Shown here: one piece after another, positions 10,912 through 22,980 of the stretch
Position numbering within the stretch: the first letter of the stretch is position 1
Layout: every line of letters starts with the position of its first letter
Assembly: GCA_947179485.1 (NCBI GenBank)
Contig: OX359249.1
Location: 48,187,415-48,251,414, forward strand
Length of the DNA stretch: 64,000 bases
Source: Allacma fusca
Taxonomy: Eukaryota; Arthropoda; Collembola; Symphypleona; Sminthuridae
Direction of reading: 5' to 3'
Translations under genes and position numbers: made by a program
The notes under the pieces: generated by a model
What the model saw: only the letters and a program-made list of their open reading frames with translations
Told to the model about the DNA's origin: nothing
Database searches by the model: none

Positions 10912-12923
10912 CAGTCGACTCTCTATAACGGCTCTCCCTATAGCGAAACTTCCCCCATAACGACACACTGACAAGCAAAGTCTTCCGATGTGACTTTCAG
11001 AATTAAATGAAAATTGGTGGAATTTTAGGCACTACTAATAGTGTTCACACAAACCACAAACTTGATGCCATCTCCTCTGGGTTCGGGCAGTAGGACATTT
11101 GAAAGTTCGATTTTTTTTGAAAGTTTGACAGGGGGACCCTACCTCACATGAATTTTTTCATGTTAAATCCCATAAGAAAAATCCATTTTCGTAACTCGAA
11201 CAAAATCCAAACCAATATTCACGCATGCTCGAAATATGTTCATACATAAAAATACTCTAGTCCGGTCTTCAAGGTGACACAATTTGAGCAGAAATAAGCC
11301 AATTCTCGACATTGTAGTAATTATTTTATTCAATTTGTCTATAATTAGTTTCACATAAATATTATTGTTTTCACTTTCACAACCGAAAAATAATGTTTTA
11401 TCAACACGTACATGCGTAAGCCTTTTCAATGTAAAATTGCATTTGTATTTCATTAATTATTAATTATTAATATTATTAATCATGTTGATACATTTACATT
11501 ATTTGATTATAGATTATTTGTTGTGAAAGTGAAAACAAGCATGTGTGAATATTGGTTTGGATTTTGTTCGAGTTACGAAAATGGATTTTTCTTATGGGAT
11601 TTAACATGAAAAATTTCAAGCGAGGAAGGGTCCTCCCCCCTGTCAAACTTTCAAAAAAAATGAACTTTCAAATGTCCTACTGTCCGAACCAGAGCTGCGC
11701 ACAAGTACAAGTAGTACACGAGTATTTCAAGTCAAGTTCGCGTTCGGGTCGTGGTCAAGTAAATAAATTTAAAACCATGAACGGTTCGGGTCGTGTTCAG
11801 GTATTTCATCGACTTGACCATGATTTCTTACCTCAAGTCAAGTTCGTGGTCAAGTATAATTATTTTACTTGAACCATAGTACCTGGTCATGTTCAAGTAA
11901 ATATTAAAAAGTACTTGACCACGAACTTGAGTTTTTCGTGTACAAGTTCAAGTAATTTTGTTTGTGCAATTCTTCATGGCTGAGGGAGTTTTCAATTCAC
12001 TTACGATTCACTGTACTAAATGAAACTTAAAACGGCATTTAATACATCACTTTAAGCGGCATTTGTTAATTTGTTCGTGTACACAAATACAAAAGAAAGC
12101 TCAACATTCATATGGCTCCGTGGAAATTGATTTAAAAATGTTAGCACCCATGTTTATAATAGTATGTGACAACAAAACCTAAAAGGAGTTCTGTGTCCCC
12201 AAAAATGTCAACTGAGTCACCAGACCCACCCGGTACACGAAATCAGAGTAGATCTGCAGTGTACAATCGTTCTACATTCATTGAAAGGAACCAAAAATAC
12301 AACTATTATTTTTAGAGGCGGTTGCTAGCAAAATGCTGGGTGAAACCTAGTGTGTTAGAAACCCAGGTTCGCTTTCATTAGAAATATAAATTCAATAAAA
12401 CTTAAGTATTTTGATGTCCAATGGATTACTTGAAAGTACTTGAAAGTTCAAGTTCATGGTCAAGTTCGGGTCATGGTCAAGTCAAGTTGAAGTTGGACCC
12501 GAAACGCGCGTATAAAATCATGGTCAAGTAATATGAGAATTACTTGAAAACCCGAACTTGTTTCATTCAAGTATTACTTGAACTGAAAATGTCAAGTTCG
12601 GGTAATCTTGAAATACGTACTTGAGAAGTCGGGGTCAAGTCAAGTTCGTGGTCGGATCTTTATAAATACTTGACCCGAGCGCAGCACTAGTCCGAACCCA
12701 GAGGAGATGGCATCAAGTTTGTGGTTTGTGTGAACACTATTAGTATTGCCTACAATTCCACCAATTTTCATTTAATTCTGAAAGTCACATCGGAAGACTT
12801 TGCTTGTGAGAATCTCCCCGTAGTATATATTCAAGATTAAGTCACCCGCTATAACGACATTCCCCTTATAACGTCAGAACAATTGGTGCCCTTCAGTTGT
12901 CGTTATAGAGAGAGAGTCGACTT
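10912..12923. mobile_element. Foldback MITE with TA duplication (Tc1/mariner-pogo-like), split by an hAT-like insertion
   Basis: Begins CAGTCGACTCTCTATAACG after TA (10910-10911) and ends GTTATAGAGAGAGAGTCGACTT before TA (12924-12925). Long inverted arms continue inward: 10912 to about 11230 pairs with about 11541-11689 plus 12698-12923. The split in the right arm is exactly the hAT-like element at 11690-12689. Removing it gives about 1 kb. TA target and CAGT start are characteristic of Tc1/mariner relatives. No transposase is encoded. Confidence 0.8.
11690..12689. mobile_element. hAT-like non-autonomous element 2 (CAAGTTCGGGTCAAGT word), 1000 bp
   Basis: Target duplication GTCCGAAC at 11682-11689 and 12690-12697. 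The ends are CAGAGCTGCGCA and AGCGCAGCACTA, an imperfect inverted repeat with the hAT-type start CAGNG/TAGNG. Both sides are filled with CAAGTTC, TTCGGGTC, ACTTGAC and GTGGTCAAGT in alternating orientation. The centre (about 11960-12410) is not word-rich and contains no transposase. It sits in the right arm of the TA-type foldback MITE, so it is the younger insertion. Confidence 0.9.
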
Positions 12924-12980
12924 TACGACTTTTAGGTTAGGAATTGACAATTGTATGTAGGGTTAACATTAACCAATGCT

Positions 12981-13189
12981 GCATTACAGATAGTTGACCA
13001 TTGTACATATGTAACCAGACCCGAAAAACCGCTTGTTCGCAATATTCGAAATAAATTATTTTGAACTCATTTTATCAATTGCCATTTTGGAACATAACTT
13101 CGTGCATAATGTTTCCAAAAGCCGTAACCCATTGTGCACAGTTCCATTGGGCATAACTTGCTTGAGCTTGGGGCTAACTAAGGCGATAC
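12981..13189. other. Interior of the outer foldback, no gene seen
   Basis: Unique-looking sequence ending in the target duplication GGCGATAC (13182-13189). Confidence 0.35.
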
Positions 13190-14478
13190 CCGGGGTGGAA
13201 AAAGTTCCAAACTGGCAAGTAACCAATTTCTGACCGAAATGTCACCAGTTCCCCAGGTTTTCAACTACTTTGGCGGAAAACTTTTGGTAAACTTTTTTGA
13301 TTTTGTCAACTACCCCGACGAGAAAAAACCCGAAATATTTGTCCCAGTTTTCTGATTTTGTCAACTACCCCGCCGAGAAAAAACCAGAAATATGTGCCAA
13401 CTTTTCTGATTTTGTCAACTACCCCACCGGTACCCAATTCCAAAAATTTTCCAACTCACCTAACGTTTGTCAACTCTCTAGGCCAGAGCTTCTGCCGGGG
13501 ACGGGACGTCGGGACACTGGACGGACCGGGACGGGACGTCCCCGGGGACAAAATAATTGTCCCCATGTCATATTCGGGACGGGACGGGGACAGAAAAATT
13601 TTCCCCATAATATTCGGGGCAGGACGGGGACAGAAAAATATTTCCCCATAATATTCGGGACGGGACGGGGACAGAAAAAAATTTCCCCATTATTTGTGGG
13701 GTGGGACGGGGACAAAACAATTGTCCCCATTGTATTCGGAACGGGATATGCTTTTTGCCCGCGTGTATAACGGGACGGGATGAGCTAGCAAAGCAGAAGA
13801 AGGGTAACGTTTCAGCTTTTAATGCTCGTGATTAAACTATTCTGTAAGTTCTATTTCAGTAGAAAATGAAGCGTATTGCTCAAAAAATGACTGGTACTTC
13901 ATCATGGTTTTATGATTAGGATTATTAGATTTTGGAATTAGAGCGTTTTGGAAGTTATATATATTTACAATCATAATTGAAGTAAGTAATCATACACGTA
14001 AACTTGAGTGCCAGAATAATTTTGGTGACTGAAATAGAACAGTTATAGTTACTACTACTCCTACTTTCCTACTGTTGAAATATAACCGTAATTTAAGCTG
14101 CCTTAGGGAGAAATCTTGGAAATACGATTCTATAAATGTGGTTTTTAATGGTTTTGGTACAAACGTTTCTTGTATGAATTTTTCCTTATGTTCCGATTTT
14201 CGGTATGAGAATGTCGACAACTGTTTTTAGTAACCGGGACAGGAATTTTGTTCACATGCCCCGATTTTCGTGATCGGGGACAACGTTTTTTTAAAAATAT
14301 TGGGGACGGGACGGAGACAAGGTTTTTGTCCCCATGTCCCGACTTTCTGGACGGAACTGGGGACAAAGGTTTTGAAAAAATATCGGGACGGGGACGGGAC
14401 AGGAATTTTGTCCCCAACAGAAGCTCTGCTCTGGGCTCTTTTGCCAAGTAACCGGGTTTCCGAACGTTTTCCACCCCC
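13190..14478. mobile_element. hAT-like non-autonomous element 3 (CCGGGGTGGAAA ends), host of a nested element
   Basis: Target duplication GGCGATAC at 13182-13189 and 14479-14486. The left end CCGGGGTGGAAAAAGTTCC pairs imperfectly with the right end GAACGTTTTCCACCCCC. Inside the left half, a unit of about 54 bp beginning GATTTTGTCAACTACCCC recurs at 13299, 13354 and 13408. Without the nested 13484-14428 copy the element is about 340 bp. No coding capacity. Confidence 0.8.
13484..14428. mobile_element. hAT-like non-autonomous element 4 (GGGACGGGGACA word), 945 bp
   Basis: Ends are CAGAGCTTCTG and its exact reverse complement CAGAAGCTCTG. The target duplication is CTCTAGGC (13476-13483) against CTCTGGGC (14429-14436), 7 of 8 matching. 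The left 270 bp and right 200 bp are iterations of GGGACGGGGACAGAAAAAT and TTGTCCCCA. The middle (about 13780-14230) is AT-rich and unrelated. Open frames here are products of the iterated word. Confidence 0.85.
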
Positions 14479-14486
14479 GGCGATAC

Positions 14487-15019
14487 GTATCATGATATTT
14501 GGGATTTCCACTTGGAATTGTCGAATATTGTAAAAGTAAAAATTGGGAAAAGTACAGTTATCGTAGAGGTGATATCGTAGGAATCAAGTTGTCAATTAAA
14601 GTCAATTAAAAAAACATTAAATGAATTTTAATGTAGTAAGTTTCCACTGAAATGAATTGGAATAAGTACAAAAGTTTAAAATTTCCTATTTCTCTTTTAA
14701 AATTTCTTAAAGTACTTCAGCAGTATTAAAAATGCTTTGCTACACGCGAAACCACTAATTGTATAGAAATTACAAATTTCAAAATTTCGATTTTTTTGTT
14801 TCATGTTTAGAAAACTACAATACTAACATTCATTTAAATATTTCAAAATTTCAAAATTTTTTAAAATTCAGGAAATGTGGTTTCAACCCAACGGTAACAC
14901 CCCTGCGAAAAAAGCCCATACTGTTTCATACTCTATCCAAGTTTTACATATTTACGTTACATATATACAATGGCTAACTGTTTATTTTAATTACTTAATT
15001 TATTCTACATTTATATTTA
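14487..15019. other. Interior of the outer foldback, no gene seen
   Basis: AT-rich, with TTCAAAATTT words near 14760-14870. Nothing further is recognised. Confidence 0.35.
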
Positions 15020-15137
15020 GCATTGGTTACAGTTAACTACACATACAATTGTCAATTCCTAACCTAAAAGTCGTAAATATCCTCATTTAGCTTATTATAT
15101 TGTTGGCAGAAGAAGTAGCAGAGTACTGGTATACGGA

Positions 15138-15409
15138 AAACCGTTTGACAAAAAACTCCAACTTTTTGAAGGTGGGAGTATGTGATACTTGTAATTTCCC
15201 ATGTTAAATGCCATTTAAAATTTAAAGTTTTGAATTTCGGAACATGTTGACTTCGCGCCAAATTTTTTTAAAAAACTCTGAAGGATTTTTCAGGTGGCAG
15301 GTGTGACTTCAAGTAGTACTCAGGGTATGAGCAAACTAGTTTTAATGGAATTTAGAAAATCTGGAGGGGGCACCAAAAAATGTTTACTTGTGAGAATAAT
15401 AATTGCATA
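15138..15409. other. Spacer before the minisatellite
   Basis: No gene or repeat recognised. Confidence 0.35.
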
Positions 15410-16385
15410 AAAGCTACTTTTGGCCGAATAAATACCTAAAAGCCTCAAACAGGCCGAATAATTACCTAAAAGCTACAACAGGCTGAATAATTACCTAAAA
15501 GCTAATAGAGGCCGAGTAATGGCCTAAACGAAACTATACTCGGATAAATTATCTAATAGTGCGAATAATTACCTAACAGTCCGAATAATTACTTAACAGT
15601 CCAAATAATTACCTAAAAGTCCGAATAATTACCTAAAAGTCCGAATAATTACCAAAAGTCCGAATAACTACCCAAGTCCGAATAATTACCTAGAAGTCCG
15701 AATAATTACCAAAAGTCCGAGTAACTACCCAAGTCCGAATACTTACCCAAAAGTCCGAATAATTACCTAGAAGTCAGAATAGTTACCTAAAACCTGAATA
15801 ATTCATAATAGTTCAAATAATTACCTAAAAGTCAGAATAATTACATAATAGTTCAAACAAGTCCGAATAATTACCCAAAAGTCCGAATAATTACCCAAAA
15901 GTCCGAATAATTACCAAAAGTCCGAATAACTACCAAAAGTCCGAATAACTACCCAAGTCCGAATAATTACCTAGAAGTCCGAATAATTACCTAGAAGTCC
16001 GAATAATTACCCAAAAGTCCGAATAATTACCAAAAGTCCGAGTAACTACCCAAGTCCGAATAATTATCCAAAAGTCCGAATAATTACCTAAAAGTCAGAA
16101 TAATTACATAATAGTTCAAACAATTACCTAAAAGTCAGAATAATTACATAATAGTTCAAATAATTACCTAAAAGTCAGAATAATCAACAAAACGTTTGAA
16201 TAATTACATTATAGGTCGAATAATTATTCAAAAGTCCGAATAATTACCAAAACGTTTGAATAATAATAATAATAATAATCTTTATTCAGGTCGATTTTAT
16301 GGCGTTAGCCCTTACAACCTTTATTGTTCAAAACGTTTGAATAATTACATAACAGTTCAAATAATTACCTAAAAGTCTGAATAAT
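15410..16385. repeat. Minisatellite of about 20 bp (AAGTCCGAATAATTACCTAA)
   Basis: About 45 tandem copies of a unit close to GTCCGAATAATTACCTAAAA. Lengths vary from about 16 to 20 bp, and variants include GTCAGAATAATTACATAATA and GTTCAAATAATTACC. Blocks of variants recur (for example the AGTAACTACCC pair), which indicates block duplication. A 66-bp foreign insert lies at 16264-16329. Confidence 0.93.
16264..16329 (-). mobile_element. LINE or SINE 3'-tail insertion (66 bp) inside the minisatellite
   Basis: The 15-bp sequence AAAACGTTTGAATAA at 16249-16263 is repeated exactly at 16330-16344. The insert on the minus strand reads from GAACAATAAAGG to GACCTGAATAAAGATTATT and ends in an (ATT)n tail. 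A long target duplication plus a microsatellite tail after an AATAAAG-like motif is the hallmark of target-primed reverse transcription of a heavily 5'-truncated element. Confidence 0.85.
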
Positions 16386-16701
16386 TACCTAGTATAATAC
16401 TAATCTGGTACAAATGTTGTCTATTTAATAAATCATTCCAGAAACAAAAGTTGGAATAATTTGTTCATGCATGGGGTCAATAGAAATAGAAAGTAAAATA
16501 ATTATTATTGTTCTTGGTCTGGAACAAGAAGACAAACAATTGAACAGTAAAAACATTACTGGGATTGTTGCTCCAAGATGATCTTTCCTTTGCAGATGGT
16601 ATTTCCTATGTCCTTATATTTTATATATATATTAGATTCTATACAGCTGGGATTTCTCTTACATATAACCTTATAGCATGTATGTGTTAGTTTTGATTAA
16701 A
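16386..16701. other. Spacer, no gene seen
   Basis: AT-rich sequence between the minisatellite and the left direct repeat of the next array. Confidence 0.35.
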
Positions 16702-16813
16702 TTGTGACTTGTGATGTGAGTACCATGAGTGTGGAAATGAAATCACATTATTATTAAGATAAAACGAGCAGCTCCTACCCATTTAAAAATATGTGCAGCT
16801 TCAATATTTTTAA
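16702..16813 (+). repeat. Left direct repeat flanking the 250-bp satellite
   Basis: TTGTGACTTGTGATGTGAG ... CAATATTTTTAA is about 90% identical by eye to 22676-22788 and in the same orientation. It is not part of the satellite unit. Confidence 0.85.
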
Positions 16814-16837
16814 GAAGAGGTTTAAAATAAAATAGCT

Positions 16838-19800
16838 GTAAAATAGCAGCTGACAATCCGGAGGAGGTCATGCGTCCAGAAGTCACATTTAATTTTTCAA
16901 CGACTTCTCAACTGTTTTGTAAAATTACACCGGGGCAGCACCGAACACGTTTTAATCTCATTTGTGGGTCTTTGCTGACCAGCAAACCCCAAAAATGTCG
17001 TACGGTGCGTAATGCCCTCCGGAAGCGTTTCGAAGCTGACAAAAAATAATCCCTCCAAGCCATACACAGCCCGAGCTTCACAAAGGCGGTAAGATGTCAG
17101 CTGACAATCCGGAGGAGTCCGTGCGTTAAAAAGTCACATTTAATTATTCATAGACTTCTCAACTGTGGTGTAAATTGCACCTGGGAAGCACCGAATCCGT
17201 TCTAATCTCATTCGTGGGTTTGTGTTGCCCTAACAATCCCCAGACAGGTCATACCGGCCGTCAGGCCCTCCAGAGGTTTTTTGGAGCTAACAAAAAAACA
17301 CCAATCCAAAGCCAAACATAGCCCGAGCTCAACAAAGGCTGTAAAATGTCAGCTGAATATCCGGCGGAGCCCGTGCGTTCAAAACTCTCATTTAATTTTT
17401 CAAAAACTTCTCAACTGTGGTGTATATTACACCTGGGAAGCACCGAACCTGTTTTAATCTCTATCGTGGGTCTGTGTTGCCCCAGCAAACACAAGAATGG
17501 TCGTGCGGGGCGTAATGCCCTCCGGAGGGGTTTCGAAGCTGACAAAAAAAACCTCCAAGCCGAACACAGCCCGAGCTCCACAAAGGCGGTAAAATGTCGA
17601 CTGACCATCCGGAGGAGCCCGTGCGTTGAGAACTTACATTTGATTTTTCAAAGACTTCTCAACTGTGGTGTAAACTACACCGGGACCGCACCGAACCCGT
17701 TTTAATCTCATTTGTCGGTCTTTTCTGCCCCAGCAAACCCCAAAAATGTCGTACGCGGCGCGATGCTCTCCGGAAGCGTTTCAAAGCTGACAAAAAATAA
17801 TCCCTAAAATCCGAACACAGCCCGAGCACTACAAAGGCAGTAAACAGTCAGCTGACAATCCGGAGGAGCCTGTGCGTTGAAAACCCCCATTTGATTTTTC
17901 AAAGACGGTCTGGGCTAGTTTCGAAGTTGACAAAAAATATTCCTTCCAAGCCGAACACAGCCCGAGCTCCACAAAGGTGGTAAAATGTCAGCTGACAATC
18001 CGGAAGAGTCCGTGCGTTATAAAGTCACATTCAATTATTCAAAGGCTTCTCTAATGTGGTGTAAATTACACCTGGGAAGCACCGAACCCGTTTTAATCTC
18101 ATTCATGAGTCTGTGCTGCCCCAACAAATTCCAGACAGGTCGTACCAGCCATCAGGACCTCGAGAGGGGTTTTGAAGCTGACAAAAAATAACCCCTCCAA
18201 GCCGAACACAGCCCGAGCTCCACAAAGGCTGTAAAACGTCAGCTGAATATCCGGAGGAGCCCGTCCGTTGAGAAGTTACATTTAATTTTTCAAAGACTTC
18301 TTAATTGGGGTGTAAATTACAACGGGGCAGCACCGAACCCATTTTAATCTCTATCGTGGGTGTTTGCTGCCCGAGCAAACCCCAGAGAGGTCGTACCAGC
18401 CGTCAGGCCCTCCAGAGGGGTTTGGAAGCTGACAAAAAATAACCCCTCCAAGCCGAACACAGCCCGAGCTCCACAAAGGCTGTAAAATGTCAGCTGAATA
18501 TCCTGAGGAGCCCGTGCGTTGAAAAGTTACATTTAATTTTTTAAAGACTTCTCAACTATGGGGTAAATTACACCGCGGCAGCACCGAACCCGTTTTAATT
18601 GCATTCGTGTGTCTGTGCTGCCCCAGCAAACCCCAAAATGGTCGAACGGGGGGTAATCACCTCCGTAGAGGTTTCGAAGCTGGCAAGAAAAAAACCCTCC
18701 AATCCGAACACAGACCGAGCACTACAAAGGCAGTAAACTGTCAGCTGACAATCCGGAGGAGCCTGTGCGTTAAAAACACCCATTTAATTTTTCAGACTTC
18801 TCAACTGTGGTGTAAATTACAACGAGGAACACCGAACCCGTTTTAATCTCATTCTTGGGTCTTTGCTGCCCCAAAAAAACCCACAATGGTCGTACGGGCT
18901 GTAAGGCCCTCGAAAAAACTCGGTTTTAAAACTGACAAAAAATAACCCCTCCCAGCCGAACACAGTTTGAGCTCCACAAAGGTGATAAAATCTCAGCTGA
19001 CAATACTGAGGAGCGCGTGCGTTGAGAAGTCATATTTAATTTTTCAAAGACTTCTCAACTGTGGTGTAAATTACACCGCGGCAGCACCGAACCCGTTTTA
19101 ATTGCATTCGTAGTTCTGTCCTGCCTAACAAACCCCAGACTGGTCGTACGGGTCGTAAGGCCATCCGGAGAGGTTCTAGAGCTGCCAAAAAAATAACCCC
19201 TCCAAGCCGAACAGAGTCCGAGCTCTACAAAGGCAGCAAAATGTCAGCTGGCAATCCGGAGGAGCCTGTGCGTTGAAAACACCCATTTAATTTTTCAGAC
19301 TTCTCAAATGTGGTGTAAATAACAACTTCGCAGCACCGAACCCGTTTTAATCTCATTCTTGGATCTTTGCTGCCCCAGTAAACCCCAGAATGGGCGTACG
19401 GGCTGTAAAGCGCTCGAAAAGAGGTTTCAAAGCTGACAAAAAATAACCCCTCCAAGCCGAACAGAGTTTGAGCTCCACAAAGGTGACAAAATCTCAGCTG
19501 ACAATACTGAGAAGTCCGTGCGTTGAAAAGTCACATTTAATTTTTCAAAGACTACTCAATTGGGGTGTAAATTAAACCGGGGAAGTACCGAACCCATTTT
19601 AATCTCATTCGTGTTTCTGTGCTGCCCCAGCAATCCCCTGAATGGTGGTACGGGGCGAGAGGCCCTTTGGAGGGGTTTTGAATCTGACAAAAAATAAACC
19701 CCCAAAGCCGAACACAGTCCGAGCTCCACAAATGCTGTAACCTTTCAGCTAAAATCATGAGGAGCCCGTGCGTTGTGAAGTCCAATTTAATTTTGTAAAG

Positions 19801-22412
19801 ACTTCTCAACAGTGGTGTTAACTATAGCGGGGCAGCACTGGACCCGTTTTTATCTCATTCGTGGATCTTTGCTGTCCCAGCAAACTCCAGAATCGTGGTA
19901 CGGGGCGTGAGGTCGTCCAAAGAGGTTTTGAAGCTGACAAAAAAATAACCCTTCCAGGCCGAACACAGCTCGAGCTCCACAAAGGCGGTAAAATGTAAGC
20001 TGACATTCCGGAGCATCCCGTGCGTTGAAAACACCCATTTAATTTTTCAAAGATTTCTCAACGGTAGTGTAAATTACTCCGGCGCAGCACCGAACCCGTT
20101 TCAATCTCATTCTTGGGTGTTTGCTTCCCAAGCAAACCCCAGAATGGTCGTACGGGCTGTAAGTCCCCTAGGGAAGGGGTTTCAAAGCTGACAAAAATAA
20201 CCCCTCCCTGCCGAACACAGTTTGAGCTCCACAAAGGGGATAAAATGTCAGCTGACATTCCGGAGGATCCCTTGCGTTGAGAAGTCACATTTAATTTTTC
20301 AAAGACTTCTCAATTGGAGTGTAAATTACACCGGGGCAGCACTGAACCCGTTTGAATCTCATTCGTGGGTCAATGCTGCCCAAGCAAACCTCAGAATAGT
20401 CGAACGTGGCGTAAGGCCCTCCGGAGAGGTTTTGGAGCTGCCAAAAAAATAACCCCTCCAAGCCGAACACAGCTCGAGCTCCACAAAGGCGGTAAAATGT
20501 CAGCTGACATTCCGGAGGATCCCGTGCGTTGAAAACACCCATTGAATTTTTCAGACTTCTCAACTGTGGTGTAAATTACAACGGGGCAACACCGAACCCG
20601 TTTCAATCTCATTTGTAGGTCTTTGCTGCCCCAGCAAACCCCAAATTGGTTGTACGGAGCGTAATGCCCTCCGAAGGGGTTTCGAAGCTGAGAAAAAATA
20701 ACCCCTCCAAGCCGAACACAGCTCGAGCTCCAAAAAGGCGGTAAAATGTCAGCTCACATTCCGGAGGATCCCGTGCGTTGAGAAGTCACATTTAATTTTT
20801 AAAAGACTTCTCAATTGGGGTGTAAATTACACCGGGGCAGCACCGAACCCGTTTGAATCTCATTCGTGGGTCATTGCTGCCCAAGCAAACCTCAGAATAG
20901 TCGTACGGGGCGTAAGGCCCTCCGGAGAGGTTTTGGAGCTGCCAAAAAAATAACCCCTCCAAGCCGAACAGAGTCCGAGCTCTACAAAGGCTGTAAAATG
21001 TCAGCTGACAATCCGGAGGAGCCTGTGCGTTTAAAACACCCATTTAATTTTTCAAAGACTTCTCAAATGTGGTGTAAATAACAACTTCGCAGCACCGAAC
21101 CCGTTTTAATCTCATTTGTTGGTCTTTGCTGCCCCAGCAAACCCCAGAATTTCACGTACGGGGAGTTATGCCTTCCGGAGCGGTTTCGAAGCTGACAAAA
21201 ATAAACTCCTCCAATTCAAACACAGTCCGAGCTCCACAAGGGCAGTAAAATGTCAGATGACCATCCGGAGGAGCCTGTGCGTTGAAAACACCCATTTAAT
21301 TTTTCAGACTTCTGAACTGTGGTGTAAATTACAGCGGGGCAACACCGAACCCGTTTTAATGTCATCTTTGGGTCTTTGCTGCCCAAGCAAACCCCAGAAA
21401 GGTCGTACGGGCTGTAAGGTCCTTAAGAAGGGGTTTCCAAGCTGACAAAAAATTACCCCTCCCTGCCGTTCAAGTTTTTGCTCCACAAAGGCGAGAAAAT
21501 CTCAGCTGACTTTACTGAGGGGCCCGTGCGTTGAGAAGTCACATTTAATTTTTCAAAGACTTCTCAACTGTGGTGTAAATTACACCGGGGCAGCACCCAA
21601 CCCGTTTTAGCCTCATTCGTGAGTCTTTGCTGCCCCAGCAAACCATCGAATGGTCGTACGGGGCGTAATGCCTTTCGGAGGGGTTTCGAAGCTGACAAAG
21701 ATAACCCTTCCAAGCCGAACACAGCCCGAGCTTCACAAAGGCGGTAAAATGTTAGCTGACAATCTGGAGGAGTCCGAGCTTTGAAAAGTCTTGTTTAATG
21801 TTTCAAAGACTTCTCAACTGTGGTGTTACTTACACCGCGGCAGCACCGAACCCGTTTTAATTGCATTCGTGGGTCTGTGCTGCCCTAGCAAACCCCAGAA
21901 TGGTGGTACGCGGCGTAAGGCCCTCCGGCGGGGTTTCGAAGCTGACAAAAATAACACCTCCAATCCGAACACAGTCCGAGGTCTACAAAGGCGGTAAAAT
22001 GTCAGCTGACAATCCGGAGGAGTCCGAGCTTTGAAAAGTCTTGTTTAATGTTTCAAAGACTTCTCAACTGTGGTGTTACTTACACCGCGGCAGCACCGAA
22101 CCCGTTTTAATTGCATTCGTGGGTCTGTGCTGCCCTAGCAAACCCCAGAATGGTGGTACGCGGCGTAAGGCCCTCCGGCGGGGTTTCGAAGCTGACAAAA
22201 ATAACACCTCCAATCCGAACACAGTCCGAGGTCCACAAAGGCGGTAAAATGTCAGCTTACAATCCGGAGGAGTCCGTGCTTTGAAAAGTCACATTTAGTT
22301 TTTCAAAGACTTCTCAACTGTGGTGTATATTACACCGGGGCAGCACCGAACCCGATTTAATCCCATTCATGGGTCTGTGTTGCCCCAGCAAACCCTAGAA
22401 TGGTCGTAAGAC
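16838..22412 (+). repeat. Satellite of about 250 bp, about 23 monomers
   Basis: Each monomer runs GTAAAATGTCAGCTGACAAT, CCGGAGGAG, CCGTGCGTTGA, TTTAATTTTTCAAAGACTTC, AGCACCGAACCCGTTTTAAT, GCTGCCCCAGCAAACCCC, TTTCGAAGCTGACAAAAAAT, CCAAGCCGAACACAGCCCGA. Monomer starts recur about every 250 bp (e.g. 17088, 21743, 21993, 22243). One unit near 17836-17970 is shortened to about 140 bp. The unit is GC-richer than its surroundings. Open frames on both strands vary from copy to copy and are shadows. Confidence 0.95.
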
Positions 22413-22675
22413 CTTTTGGAGTCCCATCATGGCAGTCAAATATCAGGTTATTAACCTTATTAGCCCGTTCGACTGGAAGTGAGTTTTTATTTTTCATAGA
22501 TTTTAACAAAAGTAGTGAAAGTAATACAGGGGTAATAACGTTTTTACTAATATTTCGTATTTTTGGGCTGCCCCATGTATACCTCAGTATCAGATTATTA
22601 GGAAGCCGTCGTCAAACTTATAATTTGATGTTGCGAATGGTACGCGCTTTTTCTTTCTTTTTTTTGTAGATTGAG
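22413..22675. other. Non-satellite spacer inside the right flank
   Basis: Unique-looking sequence between the last partial monomer and the right direct repeat. No gene. Confidence 0.4.
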
Positions 22676-22788
22676 TTGTGACTTGTGATGTGGGTTACAT
22701 GAGTGTGGAAATGAAATCACATTATTATTTAGATAACACGAGCAGCTCCTACCCATTTAATAAATATTCGCAGCTTTAATATTTTTAA
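22676..22788 (+). repeat. Right direct repeat flanking the 250-bp satellite
   Basis: Partner of 16702-16813. It shares GAGTGTGGAAATGAAATCAC and GAGCAGCTCCTACCCATTTA. Confidence 0.85.
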
Positions 22789-22980
22789 AAATGGGTTTTT
22801 TATATTTTGTTTTAACTGCTCATTGTTGACAAAAATTAAAACCATTGGGTTTTGTCCAGTCGTCTGACTATTATCTGCATTTGTTTGTGCCATTACGTTA
22901 CAATTTCCAAGATCCTGTAACATAATACACTTTAAAACATTCAATTCTCGTATTGTTCTAAATTTCGTAATAGCTTATTA

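Larger units (their letters stand above)
10853..15137. repeat. Outer inverted repeat (host foldback) carrying nested transposons
   Basis: 10853-10911 plus 12924-12980 read as the reverse complement of 15020-15137 (CGTATACCAGTACTCTGC ... TTAGGTTAGGAATTGACAAT). The left arm is split by the element at 10912-12923. The right arm keeps the uninterrupted version, so it works as an empty site. The interior holds the hAT-like pair at 13190-14478. Confidence 0.8.

Noticed and set aside
13297-13770. 157-codon open frame on the plus strand and partners on the minus strand
   Set aside because: It spans the junction of two miniature elements and consists of iterated GGGACGGGGACA words.
15410-16385. CRISPR-like array
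   Set aside because: The units are contiguous variable tandem repeats with no unique spacers, in eukaryotic DNA.
17346-22247. Many 60-110-codon frames on both strands
   Set aside because: They are shadows of the 250-bp satellite. Length and frame change from monomer to monomer.
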